64,000 bases of DNA from Patescibacteria group bacterium (GCA_028715505.1 JAQURS010000004.1:18389-82388); one strand, 5' to 3'; positions 54,920-63,053 are shown, numbered from the stretch's first letter. Notes: generated by a model from the letters alone, not told the origin. A program made the numbers and translations.

Positions 54920-55499
54920 GAGCCAAAATATATTAATTGCCATTTTGATTATACTCGTACTAGGTCTTTCGGGTACTAACATCTATCTTGTTAAAAAATA
55001 TAAAAATGCCACGGAATTAAGTCCAACCCAAACGCAAAGTCAGGGTTCATCTTCACTTACTAAAGAGGAGCAAGAAATGGATTTTTGGGCTTCCACTCTA
55101 TTCCATAGTGTTTGGGCAACAGGTGACTATATGTTTGTTTCGAACCCGGCAACTGTGGCTGATTCAGTTCCATTTTCATTGACCGCAGGCCATTCGACAA
55201 AGGTCACGATATCAAACCTGTCATATTCAATTAAGGTTATTGAAATTAATCCGATCTCAGAAGTTAATCGAGAATTTGCTGCTCGAATTTCAGTTGACGG
55301 CAAAGAGCAGTGGGTTTATCCCAGGGTCAATAGAGTTGGAGTGGGCACGAAAATTAACATCCCTGGAGTTGTGATCGATCCAAAAACAGGAGACGTATTG
55401 CCTGAAATAAAAGTGCAGTACGACTACATGAATTTGTTTATTCCAGGTATTTACAATGGCCGGGTTTATATGTTGGCCACGCCCAAGCAAAATAATTAA
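54906..55499 (+). CDS. Membrane-anchored outer protein, unknown
   Basis: The 197-aa product has an N-terminal signal anchor (ILIAILIILVLGLSGTNIYLV), a Ser/Thr/Gln linker and a beta-rich outer domain (about 70-197) with no cysteines. Base composition is more AT rich than in the genes upstream. It overlaps the ligase gene by 14 nt and is followed by the vestigial ligase end, so the gene probably arrived between two copies of a duplicated ligase segment. The family is unknown. Confidence 0.55.
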   Translation: MKSNKSQNILIAILIILVLGLSGTNIYLVKKYKNATELSPTQTQSQGSSSLTKEEQEMDFWASTLFHSVWATGDYMFVSNPATVADSVPFSLTAGHSTKVTISNLSYSIKVIEINPISEVNREFAARISVDGKEQWVYPRVNRVGVGTKINIPGVVIDPKTGDVLPEIKVQYDYMNLFIPGIYNGRVYMLATPKQNN

Positions 55500-55508
55500 A
55501 TTTAGTTT

Positions 55509-55628
55509 GCATTAGTTTCTAGTTTAGATCACTATCCTTGGTCGCTTTGGTCGGGGCAGTCGCTTTCGTTAATAATTCTGTATTTTATTGCGGCGCATTC
55601 GATGGTCGAATGTAATAAATTTAGCTAA
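55509..55628 (+). pseudogene. Vestigial 3' end of a second O-antigen ligase gene
   Basis: The frame reads SLDHYPWSLWSGQSLSLIIL then YFIAAH to a TAA at 55626-55628. It matches the C-terminus of the intact ligase (GSLDHYPWSFWSGQVLTLYV) at protein and DNA level. Nothing of the rest of the gene is left upstream, so this is a remnant of a duplicated or replaced copy. Confidence 0.7.
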
Positions 55629-55655
55629 TTAGAGCTTTTTTAGATCCAGAACGTC

Positions 55656-55684
55656 TTGACGCTTAATCGGTTTTCTGATTTAAT
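55656..55684 (+). promoter_or_regulatory. Promoter of the 192-aa orphan
   Basis: TTGACG (55656-55661) and TTTAAT (55679-55684) are 17 nt apart. The RNA would start with the 50-nt hairpin that follows. Confidence 0.5.
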
Positions 55685-55690
55685 GCAGCG

Positions 55691-55740
55691 TTGCGAGGGA
55701 TCATCGGGAACCAATTTCGGTTCCACAATCCCCCTCGCAA
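55691..55740 (+). repeat. Palindromic hairpin element in the 5' UTR of the 192-aa orphan
   Basis: TTGCGAGGG (55691-55699) pairs with CCCTCGCAA (55732-55740), and inside GGAACC (55707-55712) pairs with GGTTCC (55719-55724). The outer arm resembles that of the 86-bp element at 3709 (ATTGCGAGGA). It ends 11 nt before the ATG. Confidence 0.55.
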
Positions 55741-55751
55741 TAACGGGCACC

Positions 55752-56330
55752 ATGAAAAAGGAAGAAATCGATTTCAACGGCATCAACCTGAACCATTGGA
55801 GTTGGGAAGGGAAGATCACCCCTGATGTGATCCACGGTTTCCTTCAATACCTCTCCGACCTCATGCAGTGGTTGAATTCCGAAGGCAGGGCTCTGCTCGA
55901 GCGAGAGGGACCGCTTACATTCGAGGAGTATAACCTGCTCGTCGATAAGGCCTTCAATCTCTGGTTCCAAATGAGCACTGACCGCGCGTTCTGCTTGCTC
56001 TTCATGGCCGTCATCAAGAAGGGGATCTTTTCCCTTCAGCAAGCCGTCGAGGCTGATGCGACGGATGGTAACGATAAGAACGACGAGCAATGTCGCGAGG
56101 CGCACAGGCAGTGGTTCCAGAGCATTCTGTATCAGCTTGGGCCGGGTGCCAGGTTCGGCATCGGATCGCGTTCGTGCCGAATCGAGGAGAGCCGTGCTCT
56201 GATTGAGAGCACCATCCCCATCGTGCGTTGCCTCAAGGCCGATCATCTTTTGCGAGAGATCGCGCAGTATCGTTTTCCGAAAGACCCTGAAGCGCAGGAG
56301 TTGTTCTTCGCCAGTCGCAAGGACTGGTGA
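55752..56330 (+). CDS. 192-aa orphan protein, unknown
   Basis: The start at ATG 55752 is chosen because the only upstream alternative, a TTG at 55656, is the promoter -35 box. The protein (MKKEEIDFNGINLNHWSWEG start) is soluble, mostly helical, rich in Leu, Glu and Arg, and has no signal or membrane part. I recognise no family. C-ending codon use resembles the other orphan genes. No Shine-Dalgarno is seen, and its leader is mainly the palindromic hairpin. A hairpin GAGCCCAAGC/GCTTGGGCTC (56349-56381) after the stop may end the transcript, although its U-tract is poor. Confidence 0.55.
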   Translation: MKKEEIDFNGINLNHWSWEGKITPDVIHGFLQYLSDLMQWLNSEGRALLEREGPLTFEEYNLLVDKAFNLWFQMSTDRAFCLLFMAVIKKGIFSLQQAVEADATDGNDKNDEQCREAHRQWFQSILYQLGPGARFGIGSRSCRIEESRALIESTIPIVRCLKADHLLREIAQYRFPKDPEAQELFFASRKDW

Positions 56331-56401
56331 TCCTTTCCTTCCACCATCGAGCCCAAGCCGCAACTCTCGCCGCTTGGGCTCAAAATGTTTATGGACGTAT
56401 C

Positions 56402-56430
56402 TTGACGCTAAGTCAGGCAATCTATAAGAT
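56402..56430 (+). promoter_or_regulatory. Promoter of groESL
   Basis: TTGACG (56402-56407) and TAAGAT (56425-56430) are 17 nt apart. The start near 56437 places the CIRCE element at about +4 to +30, its classical position. Confidence 0.65.
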
Positions 56431-56440
56431 ATTCCTACCG

Positions 56441-56467
56441 TTAGCAGACTCGAAGCGGGACTGCTAA
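56441..56467 (+). promoter_or_regulatory. CIRCE operator of groESL (HrcA site)
   Basis: TTAGCAGAC-N9-GACTGCTAA keeps the 9-9-9 geometry and the outer six bases of each CIRCE arm. The inner bases differ from the consensus (AC for TC-type ends), more so than in the clpP copy. Confidence 0.75.
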
Positions 56468-56502
56468 ACAAGATCAAAAATTCAGCTTAATTTATATATT
56501 TT

Positions 56503-56793
56503 ATGCAGTTACGACCCTTGAACGATCGGTTGATCGTCAAAGCCCTCCCAAAAGAGGAAGTTACGAAGTCGGGCATTATTCTGCCTGACACAGTGGATAA
56601 GGAACGTCCCGAGCAAGGCGAAGTCATTGCCGTGGGCCCGGGCAAATTGTTGGACAACGGCCAACGCACGCCCGTGTCCGTCCAAGTCGGCGATAAAATT
56701 ATTTTCAAGAAGTACGCCCCGGATGAAGTTAAAATTGAAGGCGCGGAATATTTAGTCATTTCAGAGTACGACGTACTCGCGGTACTTGAATAA
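56503..56793 (+). CDS. groES: Co-chaperonin GroES
   Basis: GroES is the heptameric lid of the GroEL folding chamber. The 96-aa protein has the family start [20 protein letters not shown], the mobile loop with SGIILPDTV, and the closing strand [14 protein letters not shown]. The length is normal. It lies under CIRCE control and groEL follows after 5 nt. No Shine-Dalgarno precedes the ATG despite a leader of about 65 nt. Confidence 0.97.
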   Translation: MQLRPLNDRLIVKALPKEEVTKSGIILPDTVDKERPEQGEVIAVGPGKLLDNGQRTPVSVQVGDKIIFKKYAPDEVKIEGAEYLVISEYDVLAVLE

Positions 56794-56798
56794 AAAAT

Positions 56799-58418
56799 AT
56801 GGCAAAACAATTGATATATAGTGACGCGGCCCGCCAGGCGCTTAAGCGCGGCGTGGACCAGTTGGCCAACGCGGTCAAAGTTACGCTCGGCCCGCGCGGC
56901 CGCAATGTTGTTTTGGATAAGGGTTACGGCTCGCCGGCCATGACTAAAGATGGCGTTTCGGTGGCCAAGGAAATCGAGCTTGAAGATAAATTCGAGAATA
57001 TTGGAGCCGAACTCGTCAAAGAAGCCGCGTCCAAAACGAGCGACGTGGCCGGCGACGGCACGACGACTGCCACGGTTTTGGCCCAAGCCATGATCGCCGA
57101 AGGCATCAAGCACATCACGGCGGGTGCTAACCCGTTGGCCGTTAAGCGTGGTATCGATAAAGGTGTCGAGGCCATCGTTAAAGAGATTCGCGAAAAAATC
57201 GCCAAGCCTGTCAAAGACCAGGAAATCGAAAACGTGGCCACTATTTCAGCCAATGATTCCGAAATTGGCAAAATCATCGCCGAAACCATGCAACAGATGG
57301 GCAAGGATGGCGTGATTACGGTCGAAGAGTCGCAGACTTTCGGTATCGACAAGGAAGTTGTGCTGGGCATGAGGATCGACAAAGGATATGCCTCGCCGTA
57401 TTTCATCACCAATTCTGATCGCATGATGGCCGAGTACACCGATCCTTACGTTTTGATCACCGATAAGAAGATTGGTGCGATCCATGATTTGTTGCCGATT
57501 CTTGAGAAGATTGTTCAGACCGGCAAGAAGGACATCGTGATCGTTTGCGACGACATTGAGGGCGAGGCTTTGACGACTTTGATCGTTAATAAACTGCGCG
57601 GAACTTTCTCGGCGTTGGCCGTTAAAGCTCCTGGTTTTGGCGATCGCCGCAAAGAAATGTTGGCTGATATCGCGGCTGTGACTGGCGCGACCGTCATCAC
57701 CGAAGAGCTCGGACGCAAACTTGATTCGATCGAGTTGGAAGACTTAGGTTCTGCTCACAAGGTTATCTCGACCAAAGACCATACGACTTTCGTGGAAGGC
57801 AAAGGAGATAGGAAAGGCGTGGACGCGCGCGTGGCTCAGATCCGCAAGCAATTGGAAACGACTGATTCTGATTTTGACCGCGAAAAGTTGCAGGAACGCT
57901 TGGCTAAGTTGGCCGGAGGCGTAGGCGTCATCAAAGTCGGCGCCGCGACCGAAGTTGAAATGAAGGAAAAGAAAGATCGTATCGACGACGCCGTGGCCGC
58001 CACCAAAGCCGCCGTGGAAGAGGGAATAGTCCCGGGCGGAGGAGTGGCCTTGATCCAGGGCATGCTGGCTTTGGACGGCTTGAAATTCGAAGGTGATGAA
58101 AACATCGGCATCATGATTTTGAAGAAAGCCTTGGAAGCCCCGATTTTCGCCATCGCGGAAAACGCGGGCCGCAAAGGCGACGTGATCGTTGAATCCGTTA
58201 AATCAAGCGGCGGCCAAAAAGGTTACGACGCCGCGACCGACGAGATGGACGTGGACATGGTTTCGCGCGGCATTATCGATCCGGCCAAGGTCACCCGTTC
58301 GGCTTTGCAGAACGCGGCTTCAGTTGCCGGCATGTTCCTGACAACCGAATGCGTAGTGACCGACATCCCGAAAAAAGAGGCTCCTCCGGCGCCTAACATG
58401 GGCGGCATGGACTACTAA
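56799..58418 (+). CDS. groEL: Chaperonin GroEL
   Basis: GroEL is the 60-kDa ATP-driven folding chamber. The 539-aa product is complete, with the ATP-binding segment [16 protein letters not shown] (GDGTTT at about residue 85), the apical-domain block [11 protein letters not shown] and the equatorial [10 protein letters not shown]. The C-terminus ends PNMGGMDY, so the GGM repeat tail typical of many GroELs is reduced to one unit. The terminator is 10 nt downstream. Confidence 0.98.
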   Translation: MAKQLIYSDAARQALKRGVDQLANAVKVTLGPRGRNVVLDKGYGSPAMTKDGVSVAKEIELEDKFENIGAELVKEAASKTSDVAGDGTTTATVLAQAMIAEGIKHITAGANPLAVKRGIDKGVEAIVKEIREKIAKPVKDQEIENVATISANDSEIGKIIAETMQQMGKDGVITVEESQTFGIDKEVVLGMRIDKGYASPYFITNSDRMMAEYTDPYVLITDKKIGAIHDLLPILEKIVQTGKKDIVIVCDDIEGEALTTLIVNKLRGTFSALAVKAPGFGDRRKEMLADIAAVTGATVITEELGRKLDSIELEDLGSAHKVISTKDHTTFVEGKGDRKGVDARVAQIRKQLETTDSDFDREKLQERLAKLAGGVGVIKVGAATEVEMKEKKDRIDDAVAATKAAVEEGIVPGGGVALIQGMLALDGLKFEGDENIGIMILKKALEAPIFAIAENAGRKGDVIVESVKSSGGQKGYDAATDEMDVDMVSRGIIDPAKVTRSALQNAASVAGMFLTTECVVTDIPKKEAPPAPNMGGMDY

Positions 58419-58428
58419 AGAACAAAGG

Positions 58429-58449
58429 GGCGGCTTCGGCCGTCTTTTT
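58429..58449 (+). terminator. Terminator of groESL
   Basis: GGCGGC-TTCG-GCCGTC (UUCG loop, one wobble) is followed by TTTTT, which also forms part of the next promoter. Confidence 0.8.
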
Positions 58450-58476
58450 GCTTAACCTGGCCAAACGTGATAACAT
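58448..58476 (+). promoter_or_regulatory. Promoter of the 114-aa membrane protein gene
   Basis: TTGCTT (58448-58453) and TAACAT (58471-58476) are 17 nt apart; the -35 box uses the last T residues of the groESL terminator. Confidence 0.45.
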
Positions 58477-58509
58477 GATGCCTAGCTAAATAATTTAATT
58501 AAAAATTTT

Positions 58510-58854
58510 ATGGCTGAAAACACCGGCGCTCCGGCGCCCACAAAGATTCATTTTGACCAACATGACGTCGATGAGAACAAGGTCTTAGCCGCCTTGTCCT
58601 ATATTTGGATTTTGTTCCTCGTCCCTCTCCTGGCCAAAAAGGATTCAAAATTCTGCAAAGAGCACGCCAAACAGGGTTTGATTATGTTCATCGTTTGGAT
58701 CGTGGCTTCCTTCGTCATATGGATCCCGTTAATTGGATGGCTTCTGGGATTGGCTTTGCTCATCGTTGATATCGTGGCTTTCGTTAAAGCCCTGCAAGGT
58801 GAGTTCTGGGAAATTCCGGTCATCGGTCCTCTTCGGAACAAATTCAACTTGTAA
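58510..58854 (+). CDS. DUF4870/Tic20-like membrane protein
   Basis: The 114-aa product has a hydrophilic N-terminal tail and three or four hydrophobic segments. The block ALSYIWILFLVPLLAKKDSKF followed by HAKQGLIMFIVW matches the usual start of DUF4870/Tic20-like small membrane proteins (L.Y....L.P....K...F...H..Q), which are common and of unknown role. It lies between groESL and prfB with its own promoter and terminator. No Shine-Dalgarno is present. Confidence 0.7.
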   Translation: MAENTGAPAPTKIHFDQHDVDENKVLAALSYIWILFLVPLLAKKDSKFCKEHAKQGLIMFIVWIVASFVIWIPLIGWLLGLALLIVDIVAFVKALQGEFWEIPVIGPLRNKFNL

Positions 58855-58869
58855 TTGCGAAGTTAATCG

Positions 58870-58894
58870 AAGACGCCCTTCATGGGCGTCTTTT
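58870..58894 (+). terminator. Terminator of the 114-aa gene
   Basis: AAGACGCCC-ttcat-GGGCGTCTT is followed by TT and lies directly before the prfB promoter. Confidence 0.85.
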
Positions 58895-58901
58895 GTTATC
58901 C

Positions 58902-58930
58902 TCGACATTAGGCCATTTTCACGATAGCAT
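58902..58930 (+). promoter_or_regulatory. Leaderless promoter of prfB
   Basis: TCGACA (58902-58907) and TAGCAT (58925-58930) are 17 nt apart. The first ATG (58931) touches the -10 box, so the RNA should begin at about the later ATGs at 58937 or 58940. Confidence 0.55.
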
Positions 58931-58936
58931 ATGGCC

Positions 58937-60073
58937 ATGATGGATGATTTGAAACAAAGGATTGTGGCTTTGCGCGCCAAGTTGGACGAGGCATGGCGGG
59001 TTTTAGATTTGTCGGCCCGCAAGGAAGAAATCGGAGCTTTGGAGTACGAAGTTTCAGTTCCCGATTTTTGGAATAATCCGGAACGGGCCAGAGTGGAGAT
59101 GCAAAAGTTGTCGGATTTAAAAAAAGAATATGAGCAATGGTCTGGTTTGCGGGTCGAGCTGATGGATCTGGAGGAGTTGGTTGAGCTTTCATCGAAAGAC
59201 AAGGACGACTCTTTTGAAGCGGACGCGGTGAAAAAAATAGTTGAACTCGAAGCCCGGTACAAAGAGATGGAGTTTTCCATGTTGTTTTCCGGCCAGCATG
59301 ACGTTTCGAACGCCATAGTTTCCATCCACGCGGGCGTAGGCGGCACGGACGCGCAGGACTGGGCCGAGATGCTCATGCGCATGTATTTGCGTTACGCGGA
59401 AAAGAAAAATTGGAAAGTCAGGTTGGTGGACGAAAGCCGGGGGACTGAGGCGGGAATCAAATCCGCCACGTTCATGGTCGAAGGCCGTTACGCTTACGGA
59501 CACATGAAAGGCGAGGCGGGCGTTCATCGCCTGGTCCGCCTTTCTCCCTTCAACGCGGATCAGTTGCGCCAAACGTCTTTCGCTTTAGTCGAAGTGTTGC
59601 CTGAGTTCCAGGGCGAAGTCGAAATCGAAATCAAACCGGATGATTTACGCATCGATACATTCATGAGCGGCGGCAAAGGCGGGCAGTCGGTTAACACGAC
59701 TTACTCGGCCGTCCGAATCGTGCATCTGCCAACCAAGATAACGGTCAGTTGCCAAAACGAAAGATCCCAAGCGCAAAATAAAGAAACGGCCATGAAGATC
59801 CTCAAAGCCAAACTCGCTCAACTTAAGGAACAGGAGCTTTTAAAGGAACGTCAGGAACTGCGGGGCGAATATCACGGAGCGGAGTGGGGTAACCAGATCA
59901 GGTCTTACGTGCTCCAACCGTATCGCATGGTCAAGGATCTTCGGACCGGTTATGAAACTTCGGATACGGAGGGCGTTTTAAACGGGGAGCTGGATGCTTT
60001 TGTGGAGGCCGAACTCAGACAGGGTATTAATCCCGGAGATTTTCGGGCAGAGATCAACAAAGATTTGGATTAA
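58937..60073 (+). CDS. prfB: Peptide chain release factor 2
   Basis: RF2 ends translation at UGA and UAA. The 378-aa protein carries the peptidyl-hydrolysis motif GGQ in SGGKGGQSVNTT and the codon-reading tripeptide SPF in RLSPFNADQLRQTSFA, which separates RF2 from RF1. There is no in-frame UGA near codon 26 and the gene is one continuous frame, so the autoregulatory +1 frameshift of many prfB genes is absent. The start at 58937 rests on the promoter position; 58931 and 58940 are alternatives. Its presence shows that UGA is a stop codon here, unlike in Absconditabacteria and Gracilibacteria. Confidence 0.96.
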   Translation: MMDDLKQRIVALRAKLDEAWRVLDLSARKEEIGALEYEVSVPDFWNNPERARVEMQKLSDLKKEYEQWSGLRVELMDLEELVELSSKDKDDSFEADAVKKIVELEARYKEMEFSMLFSGQHDVSNAIVSIHAGVGGTDAQDWAEMLMRMYLRYAEKKNWKVRLVDESRGTEAGIKSATFMVEGRYAYGHMKGEAGVHRLVRLSPFNADQLRQTSFALVEVLPEFQGEVEIEIKPDDLRIDTFMSGGKGGQSVNTTYSAVRIVHLPTKITVSCQNERSQAQNKETAMKILKAKLAQLKEQELLKERQELRGEYHGAEWGNQIRSYVLQPYRMVKDLRTGYETSDTEGVLNGELDAFVEAELRQGINPGDFRAEINKDLD

Positions 60074-60148
60074 GGCGAGGGCCTTGCCAAATTGAGAGAA
60101 TTGTGTCATCTTAATATCTCCCCCAAAAACGGGAGGTGGAGGTTACGC

Positions 60149-60535
60149 ATGCAAACTTTCAAAATCCTGATTGTTGAAGACGATGCTCAAATGGCAATGA
60201 CCTTCGAAAGGGCAATCGAGGGGTTTGCCCGATCCAAGGGCATCTCGGCGACTGTCCTCAAGGCGGATAATACTGATGACGCCTATGAACTGTTCGTCGA
60301 GAATCCCGACTTTGATGCCGTGCTTTTGGACGGCAGTCCGACTGGCCATGGTTTCTCGGACACGTACAAGCTGGCGCTTGCCATTAGGCTCCGGTCAAAC
60401 AAGTGCCGTTTGGTAGCCACGAGTGGCAGCCCGGCAGATTGCATGGACCTTTGGGATTTTTGCGATAAGAGGGAGGCTAAGCCGTTCAACGGCGAGGCCC
60501 TCTTGAGGAAACTCGGTCTCTTGCCGCCGATCTGA
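60149..60535 (+). CDS. Stand-alone response-regulator receiver domain
   Basis: The 128-aa product is a single REC domain with no output domain: an acidic pair in IVEDDAQM, the phosphate-accepting Asp in AVLLDGSPTG (about residue 63), a Ser/Thr in VATSGSP and the conserved Lys in AKPFNG. Such CheY-like proteins pass phosphate between histidine kinases and partners or act by direct binding. The start at 60149 has a strong GGAGGTGGAGG site, unlike the leaderless core genes; a frame opening 19 codons earlier has no support. A partner kinase is not in the window. Confidence 0.8.
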   Translation: MQTFKILIVEDDAQMAMTFERAIEGFARSKGISATVLKADNTDDAYELFVENPDFDAVLLDGSPTGHGFSDTYKLALAIRLRSNKCRLVATSGSPADCMDLWDFCDKREAKPFNGEALLRKLGLLPPI

Positions 60536-60575
60536 CGCAAGGGGCTTTTTTATTTCTTGTTTTTTGAAATAGGGT

Positions 60576-60581
60576 TATACT
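60576..60581 (+). promoter_or_regulatory. -10 box of the tsaC-rsmA operon
   Basis: TATACT lies 6 nt before the ATG of tsaC; the -35 region (TTTCTT, 17 nt upstream) is poor. Confidence 0.4.
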
Positions 60582-60587
60582 CGTTTT

Positions 60588-61208
60588 ATGGAAATCATCA
60601 GTTATGAAAAAGAGCCGCAGAAGGCCGTTGAGAAGGCTGTTCAGGTTTTGCGAAATGGGGGAGTGGTTATCTTTCCAACCGAAACCTCGTATGGCCTGGG
60701 TTGTGATCCGCGCAATTTGGCCGCTCTTGGCAAGATCTACCGCATCAAAGAGAGGTCGACTTCAAAGGCTCTGCCTCTGGTTTCCTGCTCGCTTGAGCAG
60801 GTCAAAGAGGTTTTTGACGTTCCTCAGAATATCGAGAAGCTGGCTTTAAAATATTGGCCCGGTCCTTTGACGATCCTGCTTGAACCGAAAGATTTGAATT
60901 TCCGCCGGCAAATGCCCGTCTTCAAAGATGGCTTGGCCGCCGTGCGCGCGTCCTCCCATCCGTTTGTCCAAGCCCTAGCCTGCTCGTATAAATTTCCGAT
61001 TGTCGCGACCTCGGCCAACATGACCGGCATGGCGGATCCTTACTCAATGCGCGACTTAATGAAAGTTTACGAACATGTGGAAAAGAATAAGCAGCCTGAT
61101 TTGATAATAGACGGCGGCGATCTTCCGTACAATCCGCCTTCCACCATAATCAAACTCGAAAACTCGGGCGAGCTGGAAATCCTCCGTCAGGGGGCGGTCG
61201 AATTATGA
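60588..61208 (+). CDS. tsaC: Threonylcarbamoyl-AMP synthase (TsaC/Sua5 family)
   Basis: This enzyme makes threonylcarbamoyl-AMP from Thr, bicarbonate and ATP, the first step of the t6A37 tRNA modification needed for ANN codons. The 206-aa protein has the YrdC-domain signature: the GGVVIFPTETSYGLGCDP strand-turn and RIKERSTSKALPL (the K.R.....PL motif that binds ATP and threonine), then SANMTGMADP further on. It is a single-domain TsaC type without the extra Sua5 domain. The stop overlaps the start of rsmA by 4 nt (ATGA), so translation is coupled. Confidence 0.94.
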   Translation: MEIISYEKEPQKAVEKAVQVLRNGGVVIFPTETSYGLGCDPRNLAALGKIYRIKERSTSKALPLVSCSLEQVKEVFDVPQNIEKLALKYWPGPLTILLEPKDLNFRRQMPVFKDGLAAVRASSHPFVQALACSYKFPIVATSANMTGMADPYSMRDLMKVYEHVEKNKQPDLIIDGGDLPYNPPSTIIKLENSGELEILRQGAVEL

Positions 61209-62008
61209 CGCCAACCGAAATCAAAAGCGCCTTAACGAAACTCGGAGGCAAGGCCAACAAGCGTTTGGGCCAGCACTTTTTGATTGATCATTCGGCCTTG
61301 GCCGCGATCGTTGAAGCCGCGGAGATCAAACGAGGTGATCGCGTTTTGGAAATTGGACCGGGGCTCGGAGTCCTGACCAAGAGCTTGCTAGAACAAGGGG
61401 CAAAGGTCACGGCTATAGAAAAAGACAAGCGGTTCACAGAAAACCTAAACGGAATGAAAGATTTGGATCTAAAGATGGAAGATGCGGTCAGGACCGACTG
61501 GGACTTGCTGGTTAACAAATCATGGAAATTCGTTTCAAATTTGCCTTACGCCATAACATCCTTAGCTTTACGTAAAGCTTTGTATGCTAAGAATCCGCCG
61601 GAGCTGATCGTGGTTTTGGTCCAGCGCGAAGTGGCTGAAAGGGTTTTGGCCAGGGACGGCAAACAATCGCTTTTATCTTTGATGGTCGCCTTGGCTTCAA
61701 ATAAAGTTGAGATCATCAAACGCGTGCCGGCCGGGGCGTTTTATCCTCCGCCTAAAGTGGAATCCGCGATTTTAAAAATCTCTCCAATATCTAACGCCGA
61801 ACGTCGAACGAGATGGGGAATCGAGCCGGAGGACGTGATGGCGGTTGCCAAGAAAGGCTTTGCCCATCCGCGTAAACTTTTGTTCAGAAATCTTAGCCTG
61901 GGTGAAAAGGAATGGACGCAAATTGCTCAAAATTTAGGAATTGATCTTAAGGTTCGTGCCGAAGATCTTTTGGTCCAGCAGTGGGTTGAACTCACCAAAG
62001 CAAAATAA
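61205..62008 (+). CDS. rsmA: 16S rRNA dimethyltransferase RsmA/KsgA
   Basis: RsmA dimethylates two adjacent adenines in helix 45 of 16S rRNA late in 30S assembly. The 267-aa protein has KRLGQHFLIDHSAL, the SAM-binding loop VLEIGPGLGVLTKSLL, and the catalytic NLPYAITSL (the NLPY motif). The C-terminal domain contains PPPKVESAIL and the FAHPRKLLFRNL block. It forms one operon with tsaC. Together with RbfA it covers 30S maturation in this window. Confidence 0.96.
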   Translation: MTPTEIKSALTKLGGKANKRLGQHFLIDHSALAAIVEAAEIKRGDRVLEIGPGLGVLTKSLLEQGAKVTAIEKDKRFTENLNGMKDLDLKMEDAVRTDWDLLVNKSWKFVSNLPYAITSLALRKALYAKNPPELIVVLVQREVAERVLARDGKQSLLSLMVALASNKVEIIKRVPAGAFYPPPKVESAILKISPISNAERRTRWGIEPEDVMAVAKKGFAHPRKLLFRNLSLGEKEWTQIAQNLGIDLKVRAEDLLVQQWVELTKAK

Positions 62009-62056
62009 AAATCCCACCAATCTTTTCAGACTGACGGGCTAGAAGCGACGTACTGA

Positions 62057-62407
62057 TCAGGGCTCGTCGATTTCGAGCTCGACTTCGAAAGTGAGCTCGT
62101 CGTCCTTGATTCGCTTGTGAAGACCAAGACTGAACTCGAGATCGTAACGGAACGTGGTCTCGTCCAATTCGTTCCAAGTCGTGATCACGGTGGTCGAACC
62201 GAGCATGACCTTGAGAGTGACTCGTCCGATCTGGGTGTCGAGTTTGCTCCGGAAGATCATGCCTTCATTGAGAGCCCTGTCGCCAAGGTGAGGAGCCATG
62301 ATCTCGAAGACCATGGATCCGGCGGCGAGCTTCTGCTCGAAAAGGAAATGCCTGATCAGGTATCCGCTCTCATCATCTTCGCGCGTACTAATGAGCTTTG
62401 CTTTCAT
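62057..62407 (-). CDS. 116-aa orphan protein, unknown
   Basis: The ATG at 62407 is preceded by AGGAGGAG and a consensus promoter (62437-62465). The protein is soluble, acidic at its C-terminus (DDELTFEVELEIDEP) and rich in beta strands (MVFEIMAP, VTLKVMLGSTTVITTW). I recognise no family. It is convergent with rsmA and one of a set of orphan genes with strong ribosome binding sites. Confidence 0.6.
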   Translation of the reverse strand: MKAKLISTREDDESGYLIRHFLFEQKLAAGSMVFEIMAPHLGDRALNEGMIFRSKLDTQIGRVTLKVMLGSTTVITTWNELDETTFRYDLEFSLGLHKRIKDDELTFEVELEIDEP

Positions 62408-62436
62408 TCTCTCCTCCTGAGTTCTGGATAAGAGTC

Positions 62437-62465
62437 AGGCTAGCAGGAATCTCGGCTTTTGTCAA
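62437..62465 (-). promoter_or_regulatory. Promoter of the 116-aa orphan
   Basis: On the minus strand TTGACA (62465-62460) and TAGCCT (62442-62437) are 17 nt apart. Confidence 0.6.
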
Positions 62466-62544
62466 CGCTCCAACCCTCTTTATTTCTCAGTTATGAAGGA
62501 CTTTTACGTGCAAAAAACTTCCTATTGGCAAAATTTGAGTAAAG

Positions 62545-62581
62545 AAAAAAGCCTCCTGCAAGTGCTTCCTCCTCAGGGGGC
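62545..62581 (-). terminator. Terminator of the 108-aa orphan
   Basis: On the minus strand GCCCCCTG and CAGGAGGC pair at seven of eight positions and are followed by TTTTTT. A second hairpin (GCCGCG/CGCGGC with TGAGG/CCTCA) overlaps the stop codon just upstream. Confidence 0.55.
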
Positions 62582-62610
62582 TGTGATGCCGCGCCTGAGG
62601 GGACACCTCA

Positions 62611-62937
62611 TTACGCGGCCTTGGCCAAAGCCTTTTCTTTGGCGGCTCTGACCTGATTGCGAAATTCGATCAGCCGTTTCTCGGTTTGCAAGGCAAACCA
62701 AGCATGGGCTGTCATTTGATGCCATGTATTCAACTCCCCCCAGCGCTTCCTGTTCCAACTCCCCATGTGCCGACCAATGATCTCGAGCAGCTTGTCCGCG
62801 AGCGTGACATCCCTGGCTACGTGGCCAATGATTGCCTCTTGGACTGGCTTGAAGACAACGCCCGTCGAGCACATGACCTCCGTGATCTCGAAGATTTCCT
62901 GCGAAGTCGGGGTCTGGGTAAGGGTTGAAGGTGCCAT
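62611..62937 (-). CDS. 108-aa orphan protein, unknown
   Basis: The ATG at 62937 follows GGAGG by 6 nt. The protein is soluble and mostly helical, ending in an Ala/Lys-rich helix (RAAKEKALAKAA); three Trp lie in its centre (GSWNRKRWGELNTW). No family is recognised. It has a leader of about 80 nt with a hairpin GGTTCCC/GGGAACC enclosing ACCCAGC/GCTGGGT, and a consensus promoter at 63025-63053, so its expression may be controlled at the RNA level. Confidence 0.6.
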   Translation of the reverse strand: MAPSTLTQTPTSQEIFEITEVMCSTGVVFKPVQEAIIGHVARDVTLADKLLEIIGRHMGSWNRKRWGELNTWHQMTAHAWFALQTEKRLIEFRNQVRAAKEKALAKAA

Positions 62938-63024
62938 CTGAATCCTCCGTTTAACGTCACCCGTGGGGTGATTTTGCGAAATTGGTTCCCAGGCGACCCA
63001 GCTGGGCTGGGTAGGGAACCGCTT

Positions 63025-63053
63025 AATCTAGCAGAAAAAGCCCTTTCCGTCAA
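63025..63053 (-). promoter_or_regulatory. Promoter of the 108-aa orphan
   Basis: On the minus strand TTGACG (63053-63048) and TAGATT (63030-63025) are 17 nt apart. Confidence 0.6.

Noticed and set aside
55656..55658. TTG start for the 192-aa orphan
   Set aside because: The TTG is the first part of the promoter -35 box; the ATG at 55752 is the first start inside the transcript.
58931..60073. Programmed frameshift in prfB
   Set aside because: The gene is a single frame without an early in-frame UGA or CTTTGA slip site.
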